Below the pieces are notes generated by a model. That model made no database searches. It was not told the DNA's origin and saw nothing but the letters and a program-made list of their open reading frames with translations. From contig NZ_JARZAE010000004.1 of NCBI RefSeq assembly GCF_029892095.1, positions 5,456,001-5,520,000 of the forward strand: 64,000 nt of DNA, written 5' to 3'. Positions 50,767 to 61,012 of this stretch are shown here, one piece after another. Origin of the DNA: Kitasatospora sp. MAP12-44 (lineage in GTDB: Bacteria; Actinomycetota; Actinomycetes; Streptomycetales; Streptomycetaceae). Each line of letters begins with the position of its first letter. The first letter of the stretch is position 1. The position numbers and the translations under genes are program-made.

Positions 50767-51411
50767 ATGTCCCAGGTTTTTGGCAAGACCCGCTGGAAGC
50801 GCTTCGCCCTGGTGATGGTTCCCAGCATCGCCGCGACCGCCGCGATCGGCATCAGCCTCGCGGACAGCGCGCTCGCCGCGTCGTTCAGTGTCTCCGGGCA
50901 GAGCTTCAAGGTCACCACCTCTGACCTCAAGGGCAGCAACTTCGCCCAGTTCGGCTCGGTCGACGTCGAGACCAACGGCACCCCGCACGTGGTCGCCGTC
51001 TCCGCCTTCGACCAGGCCACCATCCAGAACCTCTGCCAGTCCGTGGTCACCGACCTCGGCCCGCTCGGCAAGTGGACCCTGGTGCTGAACGCCGGCAACG
51101 ACGCCGCCAAGCCGGTCCAGGCGAGCAACCTGCTCATCGACCTGAACCAGCTGAACGCCGACGCGACGTTCACCAACATCAACATCGGCCAGGACGCCTC
51201 CACCCTCGGTGGCACCGCCACCGCGGGCTGGAAGGACAAGATGGGCCACGGCCTGCCCACCGGCGCGCAGGGCTTCGCCCAGTCCGCCGAGAAGGCCGAG
51301 CTCAGCAACGTCCAGCAGACCGCCTACGCCACCTCGGCGGGCACCTTCGTGCTCAACGGCCTGAAGCTGAACATCAAGCAGGGCTCCGGCGCGGGCGTCG
51401 AGTGCTACTGA
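50767..51411 (+). CDS. DUF6230 family secreted protein
   Basis: 214 aa. Signal-like N-terminus (KTRWKRFALVMVPSIAATAAIGISLADSALA) then a beta-rich exported domain starting ASFSVSGQSFKV. Two Cys (about 79 and 213) could form a disulfide. It matches the actinobacterial DUF6230 family; some older annotations call relatives cholesterol esterase, for which no catalytic motif is visible. First gene of a three-gene cassette. ATG at 50767 follows AGAAGGAGG. Confidence 0.8.
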   Translation: MSQVFGKTRWKRFALVMVPSIAATAAIGISLADSALAASFSVSGQSFKVTTSDLKGSNFAQFGSVDVETNGTPHVVAVSAFDQATIQNLCQSVVTDLGPLGKWTLVLNAGNDAAKPVQASNLLIDLNQLNADATFTNINIGQDASTLGGTATAGWKDKMGHGLPTGAQGFAQSAEKAELSNVQQTAYATSAGTFVLNGLKLNIKQGSGAGVECY

Positions 51412-51576
51412 TCCGTCGCTGACGGTCCACCAGGCCGGTGTCCGGCCCGGTGGCACCGTGGGGACGGCCCGCGCCGGTGAGAGCCGGCGCGGCGGTCGGG
51501 GGGCGGCGCGTACGAGCCGCCCCCTGCCGCACACCCAAGACTTCATCCCTCGGACACACCATCGAGGAGTTCCATC

Positions 51577-52230
51577 GTGACCAGCGCAACTGCCCAAGCT
51601 TGGCCCGATGCCGAGGGCGGCTTCACCCGACTGCGGCTGAGGTTCCGGGCCTGGCGCCGCACCCGGCCGTTCTGGGGCGGCCTCCTGGCCATGATCGCCG
51701 GGCTCCCGATCCTGTACTTCCCTTACGCGCACCTGACCCTCGGCGGCCTGACGGTCGCGATGTCGACGACCGCGGGCGCGGGCTCGCTGATCATCGGCCT
51801 GCTGATGATGGTGCTCGGTGTCAGCGCGTGGTTCCAGCCGCTGGTCCGGGTGTTCTGCGGCGTGGGTGTCACCATCCTGTCGCTGATCTCCATCCCGGTC
51901 TCCAACCTGGGCGGCTTCCTGATGGGGCTGATCCTGGGGCTGGTCGCGGGTGGACTGCTGTGCTCCTGGGCGCCGCTGAAGGAGCAGCCGGTCGGCCCGG
52001 CGGCCGAGGCGGCCGCGCTGCAACCGGCTGGTGCCGGTGGGCAGTTCGCGGCCTTCGAGGGTGAGCAGGGCGGGCCGGGCGGGCCGGGCGAGCAGCCGCA
52101 GGCCCTCGGCTACCAGGTGGTGCCGTACCAGCCGGACGCCCCCGAGGCTGAGTCCGTGACAGCCCAGACCGCTGCTTCCGAGAGCGGGACCGAGGTCGAC
52201 CCGACCACGCAGCAGGGGGAGCTCCGGTGA
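51577..52230 (+). CDS. DUF6114 family membrane protein
   Basis: 217 aa. Four hydrophobic segments (about residues 32-52, 57-80, 85-105, 108-128) with WRRTRPFWGGLLAMIAGLPILYFPY at the start, followed by a cytoplasmic or extracellular Gly/Gln/Glu-rich tail. DUF6114 genes regularly follow DUF6230 genes. GTG start at 51577; the stop overlaps the next start (GTGA). Confidence 0.8.
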   Translation: MTSATAQAWPDAEGGFTRLRLRFRAWRRTRPFWGGLLAMIAGLPILYFPYAHLTLGGLTVAMSTTAGAGSLIIGLLMMVLGVSAWFQPLVRVFCGVGVTILSLISIPVSNLGGFLMGLILGLVAGGLLCSWAPLKEQPVGPAAEAAALQPAGAGGQFAAFEGEQGGPGGPGEQPQALGYQVVPYQPDAPEAESVTAQTAASESGTEVDPTTQQGELR

Positions 52231-53621
52231 CCGGCGGGGACGAGCAGCCGACCGCGGGTCTGCCCGCCCAGCGGCGTGCGAGCGGCCCCCGGCACGCGGC
52301 CCCGCGGACGAGCGGACGCGGCCGGGCCCGTCTGCTCGCGCTCGCCGCCGTCCCGACCGCGCTGCTGATGGGCAGCACCGTCGTCCCGAACCTCGCCGCG
52401 GCCGCCACCACGTCCGGCGCCGGCAGCTGCGCGAGCGCTCCGGACACCGCGACCACGATCACCCCGGTGCCCAAGAGCAAGCTGACGCCCGTCCCCGACC
52501 CGACCAAGGCCTCCCCCACCGGGACCGGCGGCTCGGTGGTCAGCGCCGCCTTCGTCACCCCCAAGCTCGCCCCCGAGCCCACCCCCGCGCTCGCTCCGGG
52601 CGCCACCGCCGCGCAGAAGACCGCGGCGGCCACCCAGGTCGTCCAGGCCGGCGCCGTGCAGAGCACCAGCGGCCAGGACATCCTCGGCGGCATCATCAAC
52701 GGCATCCTCGGGATCTTCGACCCGGGCCACCAGAACGGCCAGAACCCCCCGCCGGCCCCGACGCCCCCGAGCCCTCCGCAGACCTCGCAGGCCCCGCGGA
52801 CCACCAACGCGCCGACCGCGACCGCGGACCCGAAGCCGGCGACCGCCCCGACGAGCGCCCCCACGCCGGCGGCCCCCGCCGCTCCGGCGGCCGGCAGCCC
52901 GAGCGCGGGCCCGACCACGGCGCCGACCAGCTCGGCCCCGGCCACCCCGCCTGCCGCGAACTCCGCGAGCAGCGCCCCGGCCGCGCCGCCGAGCGGCAGC
53001 TCGCTGCCGACCGGTACCGCCGCTCCGGCGGCCGCCGCCAAGGAGCTGGCCGCCGGTAACGCCGCCCCGCTCTGCGCGGTGGACACCCGGCAGGTGGCCG
53101 CGGCCGCCGTGCAGTCCGGCCAGGTCGTCCCGGACCAGAACTGGACCCTGAACACCAGCCGGCTCTCGCTCTACGGCGCCGTCTTCGGCGGGGTCTACGA
53201 GGTGCACAGCCCGACCGGCACCAAGCGGGTACTGAAGTTCACGGTCAGCTCGGTCGACATCGACAATCTCGACATGTCGACGATCGAGAACACCGCGATC
53301 AACGGCCACGCCGAGACCTTCCACGTCAAGGGCGCCCCGGGCAGCACCTCGACGATGCGTCAGGGTCCGATCGACATGTACGTGGAGAGCCTGAGCGGCG
53401 ACCTCGCCTCGCTCTACGGGATCCCGCTGCCGGACCTCGGGGCGATCACCATCACCCCCGACACGCTGCCCCAGTGGCTGTTCAACCTGATCGGCGCCGT
53501 TCCGATCCCGATCGACATGGCGCTGACCAAGGTGACGGCGATCCAGGCCGGCCAGTTCGGCGGCACGCTGCACATCCCCGGCATGCACATGTACAACGAC
53601 AACACCCCGTACCCCAACTGA
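52227..53621 (+). CDS. Large secreted protein of the DUF6230/DUF6114 cassette
   Basis: 464 aa. N-terminal hydrophobic segment (about residues 32-56, ARLLALAAVPTALLMGSTVV) that may be a signal peptide; a Pro/Ala/Thr/Ser-rich linker (about 85-275); and a beta-rich C-terminal domain (about 290-464, NWTLNTSRLSLYGAVFGGVYEVHSP...QFGGTLHIPGMHMYNDN). The end of this domain resembles the end of the DUF6230 protein (SAGTFVLNGLKLNI), hinting at a shared fold. It overlaps DUF6114 by 4 bases and is followed by a perfect terminator. Function unknown. Confidence 0.72.
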   Translation: MTGGDEQPTAGLPAQRRASGPRHAAPRTSGRGRARLLALAAVPTALLMGSTVVPNLAAAATTSGAGSCASAPDTATTITPVPKSKLTPVPDPTKASPTGTGGSVVSAAFVTPKLAPEPTPALAPGATAAQKTAAATQVVQAGAVQSTSGQDILGGIINGILGIFDPGHQNGQNPPPAPTPPSPPQTSQAPRTTNAPTATADPKPATAPTSAPTPAAPAAPAAGSPSAGPTTAPTSSAPATPPAANSASSAPAAPPSGSSLPTGTAAPAAAAKELAAGNAAPLCAVDTRQVAAAAVQSGQVVPDQNWTLNTSRLSLYGAVFGGVYEVHSPTGTKRVLKFTVSSVDIDNLDMSTIENTAINGHAETFHVKGAPGSTSTMRQGPIDMYVESLSGDLASLYGIPLPDLGAITITPDTLPQWLFNLIGAVPIPIDMALTKVTAIQAGQFGGTLHIPGMHMYNDNTPYPN

Positions 53622-53637
53622 TCGTCCGCCGGACGCG

Positions 53638-53674
53638 CGAGAGGGCCCCCACGCATCGTGGGGGCCCTCTCGCA
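53638..53674. terminator. Bidirectional terminator cassette/pyk
   Basis: 16-bp perfect stem (53638-53653 with 53659-53674), GCATC loop, between convergent genes. Confidence 0.85.
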
Positions 53675-53683
53675 TGATGAGGG

Positions 53684-55114
53684 TCAGAGACCCGCGCGCT
53701 GTCCCAGGTGGTGCACCTGGACCATGTTGGTGTTGCCGGGGATGCCGGGAGGCGAGCCGGCGGTGACGATGACGGTGTCGCCCTCGTTCAGCTGCTTGAG
53801 GGCCAGCAGCTCCTGGTCGACCTGGAGCACCATCGCGTCGGTCGAGCCGACCTGCTCGGTCACGTACGCCTCGACGCCCCAGCTCAGCGCGAGCTGGTTG
53901 CGGGTCGCGGTGTCCGGGGTGAACGCGATCACCGGGATCGGCGAGCGGTAGCGCGAGAGCCGGCGGGCGGTGTCACCGGACTTGGTGAAGGCCACCAGCG
54001 CCTCGGCGTTCAGGAAGTCGCCCAGCTCGCACGCGGCGCGCGCGATCGAACCGCCCTGGGTGCGCGGCTTGCGGCCCGGGTTGAGCGGCTGCAGGCCCTG
54101 GCTGATGAGCTCCTCCTCGGCCGTCTCGCAGATCCGGCTCATGGTCTTGACGGTCTCCACCGGGTACTTGCCGACGCTGGACTCGGCGGAGAGCATCACC
54201 GCGTCGGCGCCGTCCAGGATGGCGTTGGCGACGTCCGAGGCCTCGGCGCGGGTGGGCCGCGAGGCGTGGATCATCGACTCCATCATCTGGGTGGCGACGA
54301 TGACCGGCTTGGCGTTGCGCCGAGCCAGCGTGATGAGCTTCTTCTGCACCAGCGGCACCCGCTCCAGCGGGTACTCGACGGCGAGGTCGCCGCGGGCCAC
54401 CATGATGGCGTCGAAGGCGAGGACGATCTCCTCCATCGCCTCCACGGCCTGCGGCTTCTCGATCTTGGCGATGACCGGGACGCGGATGCCGACCTCGTCC
54501 ATCACCTTGTGCACGTCGTCGATGTCCTCGGCGTTGCGCACGAAGGAGAGCGCGACCATGTCGACGCCCAGACGCAGCGCGAAGCGCAGGTCGTCCTTGT
54601 CCTTCTCGGAGAGCGCGGGCACGTTGACCGCGGCGCCCGGCAGGTTGATGCCCTTGTTGTTGGAGAGCACGCCGCCCTCCACGACCACGGTCTTCACCCG
54701 CGGGCCGTCGACGCTGACGACCTCCAGGGCGATGACGCCGTCGTTGATCAGGACCGGGTCGCCGGGCTTCACGTCGCCGGGCAGGCCCTTGTAGGTGGTG
54801 CCGCAGATGTGCTGGTCACCAGGGACGTCGTCGGTGGTGATGGTGAACGTGTCGCCGTTGTCAACGGTCACCGGGCCGTTGGCGAAGGTCGCCAGACGGA
54901 TCTTGGGGCCCTGCAGGTCGGCCAGCACACCGATGGTGCGGCCGGTGTCCTCGGAGACCTGGCGGACCTTGCGGTACCGCTCCTCGTGCTCCGCGTGGGA
55001 GCCGTGGCTCATGTTGAGTCGGGCGACGTTCATGCCCGCTTCGACGATGGCCTTCAGCTGTTCGTAGGAGTCCGTCGCAGGACCCAGGGTGCAGACAATT
55101 TTCGCTCGGCGCAT
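53684..55114 (-). CDS. pyk: Pyruvate kinase
   Basis: 476-aa glycolytic enzyme transferring phosphate from PEP to ADP. MRRAKIVCTLGPATDSYEQL, NMSHGSHAEHEERY, the catalytic Lys in VIAKIEKPQAVE, MVARGDLAVEYPLE and MLSAESSVGKYPVE are all present. It lies downstream of pta-ackA on the same strand; in S. coelicolor the equivalent is pyk2, as I recall. A perfect terminator closes the unit. Confidence 0.97.
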   Translation of the reverse strand: MRRAKIVCTLGPATDSYEQLKAIVEAGMNVARLNMSHGSHAEHEERYRKVRQVSEDTGRTIGVLADLQGPKIRLATFANGPVTVDNGDTFTITTDDVPGDQHICGTTYKGLPGDVKPGDPVLINDGVIALEVVSVDGPRVKTVVVEGGVLSNNKGINLPGAAVNVPALSEKDKDDLRFALRLGVDMVALSFVRNAEDIDDVHKVMDEVGIRVPVIAKIEKPQAVEAMEEIVLAFDAIMVARGDLAVEYPLERVPLVQKKLITLARRNAKPVIVATQMMESMIHASRPTRAEASDVANAILDGADAVMLSAESSVGKYPVETVKTMSRICETAEEELISQGLQPLNPGRKPRTQGGSIARAACELGDFLNAEALVAFTKSGDTARRLSRYRSPIPVIAFTPDTATRNQLALSWGVEAYVTEQVGSTDAMVLQVDQELLALKQLNEGDTVIVTAGSPPGIPGNTNMVQVHHLGQRAGL

Positions 55115-55177
55115 ATCGATGATCCTATCCGTACGAGTTATTCCCGGGGATTGGGACGAACCTCCGATAACCGGGCA

Positions 55178-56379
<1,202 letters not shown>

Positions 56380-56383
<4 letters not shown>

Positions 56384-58506
56384 CGGACGTCCTCCTTGGA
56401 CGGCTGCGACTGGATGGCGGTGATCGCCACGGTGTTCACGATGTCCTGCACCAGCGCGCCGCGCGACAGGTCGTTGACCGGTTTGCGCAGCCCCTGCAGG
56501 ACCGGGCCGACCGCCACCGCGCCGGCCGAGCGCTGGACGGCCTTGTAGGTGTTGTTGCCGGTGTTCAGGTCGGGGAAGATCAGCACGGTCGCCCGCCCGG
56601 CCACCGCCGAGCCCGGCAGCTTGGTGGCGGCCACCCGGGCGTCCACCGCCGCGTCGTACTGGATCGGGCCGTCCACCAGCAGGTCGGGGCGCAGCGCGCG
56701 GACCAGCTCGGTGGCCTTGCGGACCTTGTCGACGTCAGCGCCCGAGCCGGAGGTGCCGGTGGAGTAGGAGAGCATCGCGATCCGCGGCTCGACGCCGAAC
56801 TGCGCGGCCGTCTCGGCGGACTGGATCGCGATGTCGGCCAGCTGCTGGGCGTCCGGGTCGGGGTTGACCGCGCAGTCGCCGTAGACCAGCACCTTGTCCG
56901 CCAGGCACATGAAGAAGACCGAGGAGACGATCGCGGCGCCCGGGGAGGTCTTGATCACCTCGAAGGCCGGGCGGATGGTGGCCGCGGTGGAGTGCACGGC
57001 GCCCGACACCATGCCGTCGGCGATGCCCTCCTGGACCATCAGGGTGCCGAAGTAGCTGACGTCGGTGACCACGTCCAGGGCCAGTTCGACGGTCATCCCC
57101 TTGTGCGCGCGCAGCTCGGAGTAGAGCTCGGCGAACCGCTGGCGCAGCGGGCTGGTGGCCGGGTCGACGATGCGTACCCTGGCCCGGTCGAGGGCGTCCT
57201 CCTGGGGCAGCGTGATGCCCAGGCTCGCGGCCTTGCGGCGCACGGTGTCCTCCTCGCCGAGCAGCGTGAGGTCGCAGATGTTGCGGCGCAGCAGCACCTC
57301 GGCCGCCCGCAGCACCCGCTCCTCGCCGCCCTCCGGCAGCACCACATGCTGCCTCCGCGCGCGGGCCCGCTCCAGGAGCTCGTGCTCGAACATCATCGGG
57401 GTCACCCGCTCGGACCGGCTCAGCTCGATCCGGCTGGTCAACTCGGCGGTGTCGACGTGCAGTTCGAACAGGCCGAGGGCGATCTCGGCCTTCCGCGGGG
57501 TGGTCGCGCCGAGCTTGCCCTCCAGGTGGGTCAGCGTGGCGGCGGTCGGCCAGCTGCCCTCCGGGACGACGGCCACCGGGGTGCCGGGCGCCAGTCGGGC
57601 GGCCAGCGCCATGACCTCCGGGCCCGGGTGCTGACCGAGCGTCAGCAGGACGCCGGAGATCGGCGGCGCGCCCGCCGAGTGGGCGGCCAGCGAGCCGATC
57701 AGCAGGTCCGCCCGGTCCCCGGGGGTGACCACCAGCGCGCCCTCGGTCAGCGCGGTCAGGAAGGTCGGCAGCATCGCGCCGCCGAAGACGAAGCTGCGGA
57801 CGTCCCGGGCCAGCCCGGCCGCGTCGCCCAGCAGCACCTCGGCGCCGGTCGCCTCGACCAGCTGCGCGACGGTCGGCGCGGCGAGCGCGGGCTCCTCGGG
57901 CAGCACATAGGCGGGGATCGGCAGCTTGTCGGTGAGCGCGCGCAGCACCTGCTGCTTGGCGCCGGGCGCGACCCGGTTGGCCACCATCGCCAGCGCCGAG
58001 CAGCCGAGGTCGCTGTAGGCGCGGTGGGCGTTGCGCACCTCGGCGACCACGGCGAGCGGGTCCTGGTCGTGGCCGCCGACCACCGGCAGCACCCAGGCGC
58101 CGAACTCGTTGGCGAGGCGGGCGTTGAAGGCGAGTTCGTCGGGGATGTTGGTGTCCGCGAAGTCGGTGCCGAGCACCAGCACCGCCTGGCAGGAGCGTTC
58201 CACCGCGCGGAACCGGTCGACCAGCGTGCCGACCAGCTCGTCCTGCCCCTGCGCGGCCTGCAGCGCCGCGGCCTCCTCGTAGGTGAGGCCGTAGAGCTGG
58301 TCGGCCGCCAGGTCGAGCCGGTAGCGGGTGCGCAGCAGCTCGACCACGTGGTCGGTGCCCGGCTCGCCCGGCGCCGCGGCGTGCACCAGCGGCCGGAACA
58401 CCCCGACCCGGTCCACCTGGCGGGTGAGCAGTTCCATGACCCCGAGCTCCACCGCCTGCCGGCCGTCGCCGCGATCGATCCCGGTCACGTACACGCTGCG
58501 CGCCAC
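56380..58506 (-). CDS. pta: Phosphate acetyltransferase
   Basis: 708-aa long-form Pta exchanging acetyl between CoA and phosphate. N-terminal DRTGG-like and AAA-like regulatory domains (SVYVTGIDRGDGRQAVELG, DRVGVFRPLVH, DADLLIGS) precede the C-terminal catalytic PTA domain (VVLPEGGEERVLRAAEVLL...YSTGTSGSG, GPIQYDAAV, VLIFPDLNTGNN). GTG at 58506 follows GGAGAG; the frame is open far upstream into glgB antisense, which is not coding. ackA follows with overlap. Confidence 0.94.
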
Positions 58507-58592
58507 GCCAGTCTCTCCGTTCGGTCGGTCTTGATCCGACCATACCTTCGCACCTCGAACACCCGGACGCATGCGGGTGCGGCCCTGTGGCG

Positions 58593-60941
58593 TCAGGCCG
58601 GTCGCAGCCAGATGGTGGCCAGCGGAGGCAGGATCAGTTCGGCGCTGCGCGGCTGCCCGTTCCACTCGACGAGCTCGGCCTTGACGGGGTGGGAGTTGCC
58701 GACGCCGCTGCCGCCGTAGGCCTCGGCGTCGGTGTTCAGCACCTCGGTCCAGAGCTGGTCGGCGCCGCCCAGCGGGGGCAGGCCGACCCGGTAGCCGTGC
58801 CGCACCACCGGGGAGAAGTTGCAGACGGCCACCAGCGGCGAGCCGTCGGCGGCGTAGCGGACGAAGGAGAGCAGGTTGTCGTCGGCCGCTCCGCCGTCCA
58901 GCCAGCGGAAGCCGTCGGGGGTGGTGTCCTGCTCCCAGAGCGCGGGGCTTGCCAGGTAGACCCGGTTGAGCTCGCCGACCAGCTGCTGCGCGCCGCGGTG
59001 GTCGGCGGCGGCCGGCCAGCCCTCGTCGAGCACCCACCACTGCGGGCCGCTCTCGTGGTCCCACTCCGCGCCCTGGGCGAACTCCTGTCCCATGAACAGC
59101 AGTTGCTTGCCCGGGTGGGCCCACATAAAGCCCAGGTAGGCGCGCTGGTTGGCGCGCTGCTGCCACCAGTCGCCGGGCATCTTGGAGACCAGTGACTGCT
59201 TGCCGTGCACCACCTCGTCGTGCGAGATCGGCAGCACGTAGTTCTCCGAGAAGGCGTAGACCATCGAGAAGGTGATCTCGTTGTGGTGGAACTTGCGGTG
59301 CACCGGTTCCTTGGAGATGTAGACCAGCGAGTCGTGCATCCAGCCCATGTTCCACTTCAGGCCGAAGCCCAGGCCGCCGCTGCTGGTGGGGCGGGTGACG
59401 CCGTCCCAGGCGGTGGACTCCTCGGCGATGGTGACCACGCCGGGGCAGCGGCGGTAGACGGTGGCGTTCATCTCCTGCAGGAACGAGGCGGCGTCCAGGT
59501 TCTCCCGGCCGCCGAACTGGTTCGGCGTCCAGGCGCCGCCCTCGCGGGAGTAGTCGAGGTAGAGCATCGAGGCGACCGCGTCCACCCGCAGGCCGTCGAT
59601 GTGGAACTCCTCGCACCAGTAGACCGCGTTGGCGACCAGGAAGTTGCGGACCTCGGTGCGGCCGTAGTCGAACTCCAGGGTGCCCCAGTCGGGGTGCTCG
59701 GCGCGCAGCGGGTCGGCCGGCTCGTAGAGCGGCTCGCCGTCGAAGCGGGCGAGCGCGAAGTCGTCCTTGGGGAAGTGCGCGGGCACCCAGTCGACGATCA
59801 CCCCGATACCGGCCCGGTGCAGGGCGTCCACCAGGTACTTGAAGTCGTCGGGAGAGCCGAGCCGGGCGGTGGGGGCGTAGAAGCCGGAGACCTGGTAGCC
59901 CCAGGAGCCGCCGAAGGGGTGTTCCATCACCGGCATGAACTCCACGTGGGTGAAGTTCAACGACCGCAGGTAGCCGGGCAGTTGCTCGGCCAGCTCGCGG
60001 TAGCCGAGACCCGGGCGCCAGGAGGCGAGGTGCAGCTCGTAGACCGACACCGGCGAGCGGTGGTGGTGCACCCGCGAGCGCTTGTCCAGCCAGTCGGCGT
60101 CCCCCCACTGGTAGCTGGAGGTGTGGACGACCGAGGCGGTCTCCGGCGGGCACTGGGCGGCGCGCGCCATCGGGTCGGCCTTCTGCAGCAACCGGCCGTC
60201 CCGGGTGCGCAGTTCGTACTTGTACACGGCCCCCTCGAGCACCCCGGGGGCGAACAGCTCCCAGACGCCCGAGGACCCCAGCGAGCGCATCGGGTAGCCG
60301 GTGCCGTCCCAGTGGTTGAAGTCGCCGACCAGGCGCACCCCGACCGCGTTCGGAGCCCAGACCGAGAACGCGGTGCCGGTGACCCCCTCGACGGTGCGCA
60401 CATGCGAACCGAGCACCTGCCAGAGCTGCTCGTGCCGGCCCTCGCGGATCAGGTGCAGGTCCAACTCGCCCAGCGTGGGCGGCATCCGGTAGCCGTCCTC
60501 CTGCAGCAGCGGCTCGCAGCCGGGGTAGCTGACCCGCAGCTGGTAGGCCGGGATCGCCGAGCCGGGCAGCAGCCCGGTGAAGAGGCCGGCCTGCTGGTGG
60601 CTCAACTCGGCCGGTCCGTACGCCGTTTCGATGGTGACCCGGTCGGCCAGCGGGCGCAGCACCCGGATCGCGGTGCCGCCGGTGACGGGGTGCGCGCCGA
60701 GCAGGGCGTGCGGGTCGTGGTGCGCGCCGCCGACCAGCCGGTCGATCTCGGCGGGCGGCAGCGGGGCCTCGGCCAGCCGCAGCGCGCGCGGGGCGGCCTC
60801 CGGCGCCGGAGCGACCGGGGCCGGGACGGCTGCGGCTGCTGGAGAGGTGGTCGGTCGGGGCCCCTGCGCGCGCGGCCGCAGACCGCCCTGCGGGAGGAAG
60901 GTGGCGGGCACGGTCGGGTTGGTGCGGTCGAGCGGGGCCAC
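58593..60941 (-). CDS. glgB: 1,4-alpha-glucan branching enzyme
   Basis: 782-aa GH13 branching enzyme that introduces alpha-1,6 branches into glycogen-like glucan. Pro/Ala-rich N-terminal extension (about 1-75), beta-sandwich N domains including CBM48 (VWAPNAVGVRLVGDFNHWDG), and the catalytic barrel with GLRVDAVASMLYLD (nucleophile Asp), TIAEESTAW (acid Glu) and PISHDEVVHGK (Asp). GTG at 60941 follows GGAGGA. With mak and treS upstream it matches the GlgE-pathway operon, whose glgE would lie beyond the right edge. Confidence 0.96.
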   Translation of the reverse strand: MAPLDRTNPTVPATFLPQGGLRPRAQGPRPTTSPAAAAVPAPVAPAPEAAPRALRLAEAPLPPAEIDRLVGGAHHDPHALLGAHPVTGGTAIRVLRPLADRVTIETAYGPAELSHQQAGLFTGLLPGSAIPAYQLRVSYPGCEPLLQEDGYRMPPTLGELDLHLIREGRHEQLWQVLGSHVRTVEGVTGTAFSVWAPNAVGVRLVGDFNHWDGTGYPMRSLGSSGVWELFAPGVLEGAVYKYELRTRDGRLLQKADPMARAAQCPPETASVVHTSSYQWGDADWLDKRSRVHHHRSPVSVYELHLASWRPGLGYRELAEQLPGYLRSLNFTHVEFMPVMEHPFGGSWGYQVSGFYAPTARLGSPDDFKYLVDALHRAGIGVIVDWVPAHFPKDDFALARFDGEPLYEPADPLRAEHPDWGTLEFDYGRTEVRNFLVANAVYWCEEFHIDGLRVDAVASMLYLDYSREGGAWTPNQFGGRENLDAASFLQEMNATVYRRCPGVVTIAEESTAWDGVTRPTSSGGLGFGLKWNMGWMHDSLVYISKEPVHRKFHHNEITFSMVYAFSENYVLPISHDEVVHGKQSLVSKMPGDWWQQRANQRAYLGFMWAHPGKQLLFMGQEFAQGAEWDHESGPQWWVLDEGWPAAADHRGAQQLVGELNRVYLASPALWEQDTTPDGFRWLDGGAADDNLLSFVRYAADGSPLVAVCNFSPVVRHGYRVGLPPLGGADQLWTEVLNTDAEAYGGSGVGNSHPVKAELVEWNGQPRSAELILPPLATIWLRPA

Positions 60942-61012
60942 GGCAGGGTCCTCCAGGCAGGGTGCAGGCGTTCGAGCGGTGCGGGGTCCAGCGGTTGGGT
61001 CGGGGACGGGGC

